Assembly (NCBI GenBank): GCA_051294375.1
Contig: CM119267.1
Span: forward strand, 19,605,546-19,669,545
DNA from: Paraspadella gotoi
Taxonomy: Eukaryota > Chaetognatha
Reading direction: 5' to 3'
DNA length: 64,000 nt
Of the stretch, positions 12,859-24,300 are shown one piece after another. The notes under the pieces are model-generated. The model worked only from the letters and a program-made list of their open reading frames with translations, searched no databases and had not been told where the DNA came from. How positions within the stretch are numbered: position 1 is the stretch's first letter; each line of letters starts with the position of its first letter. A program made the position numbers and the translations under genes.

Positions 12859-12859
12859 A
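12766..12859. repeat. GAAA tetranucleotide microsatellite
   Basis: A nearly perfect run of GAAA units of about 94 bp, tapering into imperfect AAAGAAA sequence. Phe/Leu/Ser frames on the minus strand come from the repeat. Confidence 0.97.
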
Positions 12860-13268
12860 ACTAAAAAAGAAAAAAACAACGAAATAACGAAAGAAACGAA
12901 CAAATAAAAAACAAACACTTTTTAAAACAAACATTCTATTACAAAAATACCTGAAACTGCAAGTACATATGAAAGCACTTTTAAGTAAGCGACGAAGCTT
13001 GTAAGCACGTCAGGCAAGCAACGCGGCTCGAGAAAGAAAAAAAAAAGAGAAGCACGTAAGCGAGAAACGGAGCATGAAAGCGGGCGAGGAATCTACGGAG
13101 CCGAAAGAAAGAGACTCCGAGCGGAATCGTCCGTTAGGGGGGGCGCACCCCTTACTCCCCCCACCCTCTTCCCCTTATTTCCACCCCCTTCTCTCTCTCC
13201 GTCGTGGTTTTCGAATGCCGAGGGCATAAATTGAAAGGGCAACCCTCCTTTTTTTTCCTGCTCGGTCC

Positions 13269-13327
13269 TCTCTCTCTCTCTCTCTCTCTCCGTCAGTCTC
13301 TCTCTCTCTCGATCTCTCTCTCTCCTC

Positions 13328-13371
<44 letters not shown>

Positions 13372-13415
13372 CACCGTGTGTGAAAGGATTAGGACGAAAT
13401 GGGGGGAGGAGGGGA

Positions 13416-13501
<86 letters not shown>
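13269..13501. repeat. CT tract (13269-13368) followed by GA tract (13419-13501)
   Basis: Two microsatellites of opposite strand sense, separated by about 50 bp of GTGTGTGAAAGGATT-type sequence. They could fold back as a hairpin. Coding frames across them are low-complexity artefacts. Confidence 0.9.
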
Positions 13502-13504
<3 letters not shown>

Positions 13505-13689
13505 CGAGTAGTTTAAAGGGTGGTTCGAAAAGTTTGAAGCTTCATTGGCGAGTTAAGGGTGCACTGCCCGATGAATGGACTGACCTACAAATATACAAAT
13601 ATACAGATATTATTAAAACAAACATTAATAAAGACTAATTGTTAGTATTTATACAAATGCAAATATTACAAATATTACAAATAATACAA

Positions 13690-14260
13690 ACATACCAGAA
13701 TTCTTCAAAATGGCTCTCATTCAATTTCGCCAAATTCTATCGACGAAAATCTTTAAAACCTTTAAACCAACATTTTTGGATCTTTTTTGTGGATGGGGAC
13801 GGAGAGGGGAAGGGACGAAAATTTGAAAGCGATGAGGAAGGGCGGGGCAGTTTGAAGTGAGGGAATCCGCTGAAGGGAAAGATCGGCGAAGCGGTAAGGA
13901 GCTGAGGGGAAAAGGGCGCGTCCTGGTAAAGAGGTCAGGAGGCGGTTTCGAAAAAAGGTGAGGATAGATCAAGAGCCTATCGTTCTACGTTTAGACTGTG
14001 AAAGGCGGAATGGGTGAAGCAGTGGGCGTCGCCGGAATTGGGCGTAACTGGCGTCTATTCTGTCCAGAGGGGCGGAGGCCAACGCTAAGCGAAATATAAA
14101 ATGGCGTCGAGACTCGAGAGAAACCTTTCTTTTTTCTTCTTTTTTTTTCGTGACGTAAAAATATTGAAAATGATTTTTTTTCTTTCCCTTTTCCCGCCAT
14201 TATTTTTCTTTCTTTCGTCCGTCCTGCGTTTCTTTCCTCCCCCACGCCCCCTACCCGCGT
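13690..14260. repeat. inverted duplication, right arm
   Basis: This is the counterpart of 9018-9570 in opposite orientation, with cleaner sequence. It contains AAATATAAAATGGCGTCGAG near 14092, which looks like a TATA box beside an ATG. The frame that follows is a poly-Phe run, so I do not call a gene. Confidence 0.8.
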
Positions 14261-15162
14261 TTTTCATTCACGCCCGGACGCCGACCGAGGTTCAACGGCC
14301 GGCGGGAGCCCGCGACGCCGGCGCCTATCGCGGTTAGTAGCGCCGGATTTAGATTCCGGCGCCAGAATCGATTTTCCCTTTTTTTTACGGTTTCCGGCCC
14401 CCCTTACCTTTTGTCCCTCATACGCTCTCTCTTCCAGCATGGCGCCCACCTGGTCACCTCCGCACCTTTGAATCTTGGCGCCTTCAATTCCTCGGCACCT
14501 AATGAAAATAGTTTTTTTAGCCCCGAGATTTTATTTTCCATTTTTTGCGCAATACACGACGACGACGACGACGACGACGACGATGACAACGACAACAACG
14601 ACAACGACGTTTTTTCTAAATTTAATTAGCGACGCCCGACGGCAGAGATGACGATAATCGCTTTTAATCGTCAATCTATCATCGCCAATCGCATCACATA
14701 TCATATCGACGCCTTTTTTCTCAATCCATCGCCTTTCTTCACATTATTTTCACTGATCTCCAATCGGACTTAGACACTCTTCACTCTTCACTCTTCACTC
14801 TTCACTCTTCACCAAATTCACCCCCAGCCTGACCCTTTCCTTAACCCTTGATGTCTCAAACCCATCGCGCCTCTGACTCACACTTACCACGCCTCCCCTC
14901 GTCCCGCCTCGACAACGCCTTGAGCGCAAACACGAAAACCGAATTTGGAAGGGAATCGACCTCACCAATCAACTTAACTCACCCAATCATTCTACGTTGC
15001 CCCGACAAGCTTTAAGGGAACCAAGCACTTTGGAGGGACGATATTCCAATTCGACTCGATGGTTCACAAGAAATCCATCTGTCCATCGATCCGATCGAAA
15101 TGTCTGGTCTTATGAGACTGGCTGACTGTGCTGACTGTGCGCGATGAAGGCGAAGAGACAAA

Positions 15163-15225
<63 letters not shown>

Positions 15226-17040
15226 ATATGTTTCAGTCTTTATCGCTGACAAGATCATTAGCGATTCGCCGTCGTAACGTCCACGTCGCCTGTCCGCGCG
15301 TAGAGAGAGAGAGAGAGAAGGCGCATCGAGATAGGGCGGTTTTAAAGACGGCGGTAACGTGGCGCGATCACGTGACAATGTTAAATGACGCGGTCACGGT
15401 GCGTACACGCTTGCGCAAAATAGATGACTAAGATAATAACTAAATTAATAACTAAGATTATAACTAAGCAACGAGGATGCCATTTCTCGCGCCTTCATGC
15501 ATAGAACTCGGTGGATGATTTGCGTTATATGAGCAGCGAGCGCGTAGCGCCATCATAGGAACGCGCGTAGCGGCGTAGCGCGGCTCCGGACCGGAAACGA
15601 CGTCGGACGCTGGAAATCATCGAGGCGAAAGTGATATGAAGGCGTAAAGGCGAGAGAGTGACTCGCTCGCTTCGTTTTTTTAACCTCAGCTGAAAAAAAA
15701 AAAAAACTTCGATGCCTGCGAGTTTCTTCGCCGCGGTCAAGCGCTCGGCCATTTTCTTGAAGAAATTTTTTTTTTTTTCTAAATAAAAACGACAAAAAAA
15801 AATATCACAGGACACGCATTTAAAGTAGCGGTAGCCTTCACTGCTAATTTCTCATAGAAAATTAGTAACATGAAGTTGATGAGAAGACTTAATTTGCGGG
15901 GCGGGTTCTATGTTCATATTTTTTCTCAAGCTCTCCAGGTCATCTTCCCAATGTTCCTCGTAGTAAATGACTAAAATGTTCATAAGGAATTTCGCTTTTA
16001 AAGTTTTGATTATTTGATTTTTTTTTTTCAATTCTTAAAATTTTAACCTTGTACACTGGAGAATCGTCATAAAATACAGTCGGGTATTATATCATTACGC
16101 GGTAGGTTAAAAAAAAAAATAATTTTGTTTCTTAAAGTATGTACTTAATTTGTTGTAAAAATTATAGCGAAACGATTATCTTGTCAATTCCATGTATACC
16201 TTTTGCAGCGAATGAGAGTGGTTTGGATCGAGCCAGTCCTGATGGCTTAAGGAAATGAAACACAGTCCGTTGCTGGGCTTAAATTAGCAATGCCCGATTC
16301 GAGCAGCTCTCATGCAAATTTACGAAAAACGACCGAAATTCTAAAAAATTTTAAAAAAGAATAAAAACGGGAGCCGATTCTTCCCGTCGTGACTAATGGA
16401 AATGAAAATATAATTTTTCCGCCTCGAAAAAAATCTGTTTTCCCCCCCTTTCACTCAGTCTCTGTCGCTCCGGTTGTTTTTATTAGAGTTTTTATTTTTT
16501 ATATTTTCGTTATTTAAACTTTAAATGGAAATCTTTTCGGATCTAAGAAGATTCCTCCCTCTTTTTTTCCGCATTCATAGAGGAAAGAAAAAGAAGATTT
16601 GAAACGAAATTGTATTCCGCTGAATTTTTTTTTTTACAAATGCGGCAAAGCAGTGTTATATAAATTATTGAAAGGAAATTCGCCCATATATAATATATAA
16701 TATATATAATATATAACATCTCGCCGACCGTCACGACGGCACACGAAGCTACCGAAATATTTATATTTAATATTGACCTTGTTTTCCTTGTTTTTCCCAC
16801 GTCAATTCCTACTGTTAAGTTAAATTTATTTATTTAAAATCGTGAATGGAAATAATCTGAATAGGTTCGGAATCGAACCCTGGACCTCCCATTCAGGCGT
16901 CGGAAGGGTTAAAAAGTCAGAGGTCAATCGAAAGCCATAATCGGTGTTGTCGTTTTCGCCGTCGTCGTCGTTGTGGTCGTCGTCGTCGTCGTCGTTTTCT
17001 CGATCGTTGTATTATTTGAAACACGCGCCTTGAGTTTTCG
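14261..17040. other. intergenic stretch with short tandem repeats, no gene supported
   Basis: It contains a GAC/GAT run at about 14559-14586, five 7-bp TTCACTC units at 14772-14815, a CT microsatellite at 15164-15222, a GC-rich patch (about 15535-15610) and A/T-rich sequence to 17.0 kb. A minus-strand frame beginning at an ATG at 15752 has a good context (AAAATGGCC) but runs into poly-Phe. No splice-linked gene could be built. Confidence 0.5.
15164..15222. repeat. CT microsatellite
   Basis: About 59 bp of uninterrupted CT dinucleotides. Confidence 0.97.
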
Positions 17041-17070
17041 ACTAATGAATCGACGACGACGACGACGACG

Positions 17071-17418
17071 ATGACAACGACGATGACGACGACGACAACG
17101 ACGACGACGACGACGACATCACTGGCGACAATAAAACCGACGATGAAAACTGAAAAGGATGACGATGTGTCAAGATTAAAATCTTGTTCGGCCGACGGAG
17201 CCTTTTCCGCCGCCGCCGCCGCCGCCGCCGCAGCCGCTGCCGCCACCACCGCCGCCCCGACCGTCACAGCCGTCACCGCTTCAAACGCCCCCGCCGCCGA
17301 CTTGAAAGAAACTCAATTCGCCAGGAAATTAATGGTCAATAAAAAGTCGCCGCCGCCGCCGCCCGCCGCCGCCCGCCGCAGTCACCGCCGCCGCGGCGCC
17401 GCAAGCCGGTCGTCATAA
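17071..17418 (+). CDS. possible low-complexity coding exon (Thr/Ala/Pro tracts)
   Basis: A 115-codon frame begins in an ACG triplet run (poly-Thr) and passes through a poly-Ala stretch. It then enters non-repetitive sequence (ETQFARKLMVNKKSPPPPP) and ends Arg-rich at TAA. In the non-repeat part third positions favour C/G, as in the confident genes nearby. No domain is recognisable and I could not link it by splicing to the receptor gene downstream. Triplet repeats alone can hold a frame open, so it may be chance. Confidence 0.25.
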   Translation: MTTTMTTTTTTTTTTTSLATIKPTMKTEKDDDVSRLKSCSADGAFSAAAAAAAAAAAATTAAPTVTAVTASNAPAADLKETQFARKLMVNKKSPPPPPAAARRSHRRRGAASRSS

Positions 17419-17429
17419 CGATAAAGAGT

Positions 17430-17472
17430 TTTGATTCTCGGGTTGATTTTTTTTTCCTTTCAGTTTCGAATG

Positions 17473-17503
<31 letters not shown>

Positions 17504-18264
17504 TTTTGAATTTTATTACGACGAATCTTCCTTTGAACCTTTTGTCTTTTCTGATTAAGAATCTTTTATTTTCTTTGTCAGCCTCTTCTACTTTAATCAC
17601 GAAACCTCGGAACATCCATTCTTCCTTCGATTTCTCACCACCCCCCCCCCCGCATCGTTCTCATCTCTCTCTCAGAGTCTCGACCGCATGAATCCTCTTC
17701 TCAGTACCCCGTTACAGCGTTGACAACGGCCCAGTCAGCCTCTTGCACTTACTAAAAAGCAAACCCACCGTTTTTTTTCCCGCCTCATATAATACGACGC
17801 TCAGACCCATCTCACTTCCCTACCCTCTCACTCAGCCTTGCAACTCCCCCCCAACCCTTTCCTCTCCCCCCCCCCCAACCAGAATCCCTCGATACGACGA
17901 TCATTTTCGCTCGGCTACGATTTGGCGCTCAAACGAGGCCGATTTGTCAGACGCCCGCGACCCATTGTCGTTCCATTCGTCATATTTTTCGAGACCGATT
18001 GTCGTTTCATTTTTTGTCAGGTCTCGTTTGTCGTTTCCTTTTTTGTTGTTGTTGTTGTTGTTGTTGTGCCCGCGCGTAGGCTTTGAATTCGCGAGGTCGA
18101 TTTTTTTTTCTTGGCTTATTAATTCATGTATTTCTATTTGTGAAATTAATTTATCGTTTAAACAGGTTTCCTATTTTAATTTGATTGTTTTCTTATTTCT
18201 ACCCAGGCTTTCCCTTTCTTTTCTCTCTTTCTGTCGGTATGTCTGTCCGTCGGTCTGTCCGTCC

Positions 18265-18299
<35 letters not shown>

Positions 18300-18806
18300 C
18301 GTTGGTCTGTCCCTTGTTTCTTACTTTCTCTCCCCTAGAAAAAACAAATTCCTTTTTTTATCTTTTTTCTCCGTCTGCCCTGGATACAAAGAAATAAAAT
18401 TTCCCCCCCCCCAAAAAAAAAATAACTTTTTTTTATCGCCCTGTACATTTTTTTTTAATGATTTTTCTTTTTTCTTTTTTACATCAAACCGATTTTTTTC
18501 TCCTTTTCAGATTCCGTCTGATTTCTTCCGCGATTCGTCGACCTTTACTCTTTACGTCCCGTCCTCCTTTCCTTTTCAATTTCCCTTCCCTTTCCTCTCT
18601 CCCTCCCCTTTCTCTTCTCCCTACCTTAATTCCTTTCTTTTAATTTCTTCAATCCTTAACTTTTTCCCTCGTTTTTTCTTTCCTTTTTTCCTCTTTCTCT
18701 CATTCCTTCTTCCCTCTTTCTCTCCCTTCCACTACTACAACCTCTCCTCCCCTCAAACTCTCCTCCTTCTCCTCCTCCTCCTCTTCCTCCTCTTCCTCCG
18801 GCCTTG
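17430..18806 (+). other. 1.4-kb pyrimidine-rich tract
   Basis: The + strand is dominated by C and T, with poly-T runs (17470-17500), poly-C runs, TTG repeats (about 18040-18065), GTCT/GTCC tetranucleotides (about 18230-18305) and CTC runs (18760-18800). The long open frame 17743-18807 is Phe/Ser/Pro/Leu low complexity and is explained by composition. The tract ends at the candidate splice acceptor of the 7TM receptor gene. Confidence 0.7.
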
Positions 18807-18813
18807 AGAGAAA

Positions 18814-19524
18814 ATGGGCATCAGCCTCCAAGCAATCTTGTCCGCCGGAGGTCAAGGAGTCTCCATCTTCTGCCTCTTGATCTGCATCGTGCTTTGCCTC
18901 TCTGTGGGCGAGTTGCGGCACACCCTGCTGTCGTCATGTCTCGCCTGCGTTTACCTCTCGTTGGCGTTGTCGCAGTTGGCGCTCGTCGTCGCCACCCCAT
19001 CTTTCAGGTCAGGATGGGAGAAAAAGTAGACGGGTTGTGGTTTAATGTTATCGTGGTTATGAAATTGCTAATACAAGTATTCTAAAAATTATCCATTCAT
19101 TTAATGAAGGCCTTCATCCTTAAAACATTATAATTTTACAAGACCCTTCAAGACTCCCTTCTCGCGGTCAAGTCTAGGCTTGGCACAGAGCACTTACCTT
19201 CCTTATCAATAAAGTGGTAGTTGTGAAGTTTAAATTGTATTAAAGTAATTATATTCGTTTCCATGACCGAGTTTCGAATTCGGCAAGTGAAAAGGCGTGA
19301 GTTTAAAAAACTCGGATGTAACAATAAGCAGAAGTTGCTAAAGTTCTCTTGCGCTGCGGTCGTGGTACACATTAATTTGCTGGGAACCGCTTTTGAGCGC
19401 AAAAACTGTCCCGTAGTCGAGCTCGATTTATCCACTTCACCCTGTCCCACTTTTCACGAGTCACAATCAGAACCGTTTAAACAGACTGAATCGGAAAGGA
19501 AGAAAGGAATGAAAGGAGAAAGAA

Positions 19525-19594
<70 letters not shown>

Positions 19595-19887
19595 AGAAGA
19601 GAAAAGAAGAAAAGAAGAATTAAAAGCAAAGAATAAAACTTGGATCTCAATTGAGAAAATAGGAAGAAGAGAAAAAGTAAACACTAGATTGTGAAGGGCG
19701 AAGAAAGAGAAGGGAAGGGGAGAGAGGGGGGAGAGAGGGGGAGAAAGGGGGGAGAGACATGGGTGGTTAAGAAGGAGGAATTAGTTCAGGGTAAAACGGT
19801 TGATTCCGGAACTGAGAATAACATGAAAGGAAATTCAAGAAACGAAACGAGAAAGTCATTACCAAACTATCATTAAATTCCCTCTCT

Positions 19888-19929
<42 letters not shown>

Positions 19930-19940
19930 CTTCTCTCTCT

Positions 19941-19988
<48 letters not shown>

Positions 19989-20642
19989 CTTTTTCTCAGT
20001 CACGAGGAACTGACCTGCGTGCTGCTGCTTTCCGGACTCACTACACGGCGATGACGACGCTGACTTGGCTACGCAAACTTCTGTTCTTCTTTTTCCTACT
20101 TTTGTGTACAGGTAACTAAAAAACTATAGCTGCTAACTAATGTTTTTGCTAAAAATACTTTTTTTTCTTTTCAGCAAAACTCAATCCCCATTGTACTGCC
20201 AAGAGATTTTCCACCGAGAGCCTGACTCGTCCCCAGAGGTTAGTGAAAGATGCTGTTACTAGTTATCACGTGAGCAAATTAAAAAAAAATTCAATTCGGC
20301 GACAGTAAATTACTAAATAACTTTCAAAGACAAGAAACCCGCCGAACGAATCCACCTAGATGTCGCAATGAGTCTTTTATCTCTCAAGAGTTATTTAGTA
20401 GTTTGAATTTTGTAGTCAATTTTAAAGGAATTTGAAGAAATTTATAAAAAAAAAAGAGTTTTTCATTTGAAATAGAAAAGCCATTATATATTATATAACC
20501 TACTTAGACGAGACCAAGGTTGAACCGTATCCCAGTTTCTTCTTTTTTTCTCTTAGTAACATTAATAGTATATTACTTTTTTCGGCGATAGAATGTCGAC
20601 GGCCCCGCGCCATTTCAGGTTATGGGAAAAATTCCTCTTTAT

Positions 20643-20738
<96 letters not shown>

Positions 20739-21140
20739 CCAAGGTTCACCGCCGGAATTGCATCCGGTTCACCCTCGTGTCCATTCTCAGTTGGCTCCTT
20801 CCTTTTCCGCTGACGGCGATGTTCATCCTCGAAAGGCAGAACTCGACGCCGCCGCCGACAATCATGGAACAACAGGTGCCGACAGGTGCCGGCAGGTGCC
20901 GGACACGAAGACCGTCTTGTCTATGAAACGTCATTAAGAAGGCCAGGCCGGACTCTGAACCGGCGTCAAAAGGGAAATGGCCGCTCGGCCCTTTTTTCAA
21001 TTTCCGTTTTCATGGCGCCACTTGGCAGAAGATTGTTCCTCCGATAGAATCGAGGATATAAACGCGCGAAACTTTTGGCGCCGATATAGATATATAGAGC
21101 GGTTCTATTGGAGGAGGGATGGAGAGAGAGAGAGAGAGAG

Positions 21141-21215
<75 letters not shown>

Positions 21216-21315
21216 AGAGAGAAGGAAATATGGACATGAAGGGATAGAAAGGCCATTACCAGGCTCCTTTCCTGCTCTCGAAACAAAACGATAAAAGCAA
21301 TAGACTCCTGGCGCT

Positions 21316-21376
<61 letters not shown>

Positions 21377-24300
21377 CTGCCCATTTTGTCTCTCTCTCCC
21401 CCCCCCCACTAAAGGGTTCGCGACGTTTGGGACTGAACTTGTGTTGGCCGGGAAACCACGAGTCTTTCCTCAGTTACTTCGCTGTTCCGTCAGCATCGCT
21501 CATCGTTTTGTCGCTGCTTCTCTTCACCATCATATCCACTCATATCACCAAAAGTGAGAACAATTGCGTGCGAACGAGATAGAATCATATTTTATATATT
21601 TATCCATGATGCAAATAAATTTTAACAAAAAGGAGATCGACCTTTTGTTTTGTTTTGTTTTGTTTTGTTTTGTACGTAGATGGGAGTTTCTAGAAACGGA
21701 GCCCCTAATTAAGAACAACCGTCGGTAATTAAAAATTATTCGAAGAATAATTCAAACGATGAAATATATAAATAAAATAAATAAGTATTATAAAATATGG
21801 ATGTATGAAAAAGTAAAAAACGTTCCTGTTTCCAACATCCAAAAAGACGTCTTTTTCTTGTTCAGTCGACGCATAAACAAAAAAAAACAATTACAATTAA
21901 AGTGGAAAATCAAAAACTTTTTTTTCTGACTTTTGCCCAGAAATTCCCCCCACCCTTTTTTTTTTGTCTCCACGTCATAAAATTTAAATTTCGCGAGTCT
22001 CAATTTAATTTCGAGTCTAATACAAACGCGAGAGAGTGAGTGTCGCCTTGCGGCGTTTGCCTCAAAACAAACTTCTCGACTTAAATTAAATTTACATTTT
22101 TTTTTCTGCGGGTGCCAACGCCTGAGGTGAAAAGCGGAAACGGGGGAATGGGGAAGTCAGGGGGAGGAGGGGGCGTTGAGGAAGCACTGCGCGGAGTCGT
22201 CGTTGTTCGAGACTTGATAAACGGCAGCAGGGTCGCAAAAAATTCTGGCTCTCCCCCCCCACGCCCCTGCCAGAATAGGGGCACGTCTGAATCGGCTGAG
22301 TCGCTCGTTAAAAATTCGAGTGAGAATTAAAATCGCGAGCGAAATTAATCAAAAAATTCGAATGCGAAATTAAAACGGCGCCGCAAACAATGCCGCGTTT
22401 TTTTTCTTTTTTTGCAAAGAAATAAGGAGGTGAAAAAGGCAAAACAAAAAGGAGAAATCGTTTAAGGTCTAGTTAATCAAATATCGTAAAATTAAACAAT
22501 AATTAGATGTAATTTAACGAACGTCGCAGTCAAAGAGGAGAAAAAGGACTGAATTTATAAATTAACTTATGAATAATAATTAGCATTACAAATTACTATC
22601 GTTAATGACATTTGAGTTTAAAGTGTAGTTGCAAAGTATTTAGTTGTAAAAAAGTAAAAAAGTAAATTAGTTAACTAAAGTTAAGATCACATTGTTAAAT
22701 AATTTTCTTTCACTTCTTCATTTTCCAGGCGATCGACGCCACGTGCCGATGATGCGCGTCAAATCGTGGGCCAACCGTCTCGTACGCTGCGTCATCGTTC
22801 TCACCGTGACGTGGACCGTCTGCTTCGTCGCAGTCATGACGGACCTCGACGTCCTCTGGGCCGTTTTCGTCGGACTCAACTCCTCCACAGGTTGGTCGCT
22901 GTCTGCTCCAAGGGAGGGGACACTCGAGGCTCATTTATTTTTTACATCGACATCTGTAGTCAGAGTTGATCGACATTTAAATACATTTGCAGAAAATATT
23001 TTCAAGCCGATTCTTATTAAAAAACAAGTTTGAGCAAACAATATTGGATCTGCCTACGATAATTAAGCGATAATCAGCTAATCAAATGATAAATGACGAT
23101 AATTCTTTCAATTTGTGATCCTACTGATCATAACAGATAATACAGGTTAACTATTATTATTTTTTCAACTTTTATCATTTTTTTAACTTGCACCATTTTT
23201 TTAACTCGTACCATTTTTCCAACTAGCATTTTTTTTTCACTTGCATCATTTTTTCAACTTTCATTATTTTTTCAATTTGTACATTTTTCCAACTGGCATC
23301 ATTTTTTCAACTTGCACCATTTTTTAAACTCACACAATTTTTTCAACTTGCACCATTTTTCCAACTTGCACCATTTTTTTCAACTTGCATCATTTTTAAA
23401 TTTAATTAATTATTTAATTAATTAATTTAATTAATCAATTAACTAATAAAACATGTATGAGTAAGCATAAATAATAAAATTTCAAGTCAACAATTACGGG
23501 TTAAAATTATATTTTTTTCCATTTAATCTAATTTCCACTCACACAATTCCATCGAAACTTTATATTCAGGTTCGACACGCACTTTCCTACCCGCACACAA
23601 AATTTCATCACAATCTATCCATCCAATTATTATTAATTTGAGAAATTATGGGTTAAAATTAGTAAAAATATCCAAGAAAATGTGACTTATATTTTTTTTC
23701 TATTTTAACTAATTTCCTCTCGCACGATTTCATCGAAACTTTATATCCAGGTTCGTCATACACTTTCCCACCCACACACAAAATTTCATCACAATCTATC
23801 CATCCAATTATTATTAATTTGTGTAATTATGGGTTAAAATTATTTTAAAAAATCAAGTAAATGTGACTTATGTTTTTTTTTCAATTTAAACTCATTTCCA
23901 CTCGCACGATTCCATCGAAATTTAATATCCAGCTCAATCACACAATTTCCTACACACACACAAAATTTCAATCCAATCAAACTATCCAATCGCGAGTAAT
24001 TGGAGTTTTTTGCTAAGGGGGGACGGTCAGACAGACAGACCGACAGACCGACAGACAGACAAACGGACGGACGGACATCTTTTTTTGGCATAATCTATCA
24101 TAATTTGATGTTTTGACATGATTTAAGTTAATGCCCGACAAGATAGAGAGGGTGGACCGACGGACCGACAAAGTAAATTATATTTTATGAGCAGATTCCG
24201 ACTAAAAACGAAAAAACATCACTTCAATAAAATTCCTTCCAGATAATTTTGGTCATCTGATGATTCTTCCCATTTTCCCCTCAGGCTTCCTTCTCCTTCT

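Noticed and set aside
15525-15752. Minus-strand frame starting at an ATG in good context (AAAATGGCC, MAERLTAAKKLAG)
   Set aside because: After 16 codons it enters poly-Phe from a T run, and no downstream exon could be linked. Possibly a first exon, but unsupported.
16861-16925. tRNA-like T-arm (CCAGGGTTCGATTCC) on the minus strand
   Set aside because: The sequence after the loop (GAACC) does not pair as a T-stem and no acceptor or anticodon arms are present. A GGTTCG/CGAACC hairpin explains it.
17743-18807. 354-codon open frame on the + strand
   Set aside because: It is composed of Phe/Ser/Pro/Leu runs produced by a pyrimidine-rich tract. There is no domain, and the frame follows composition rather than codon preference.
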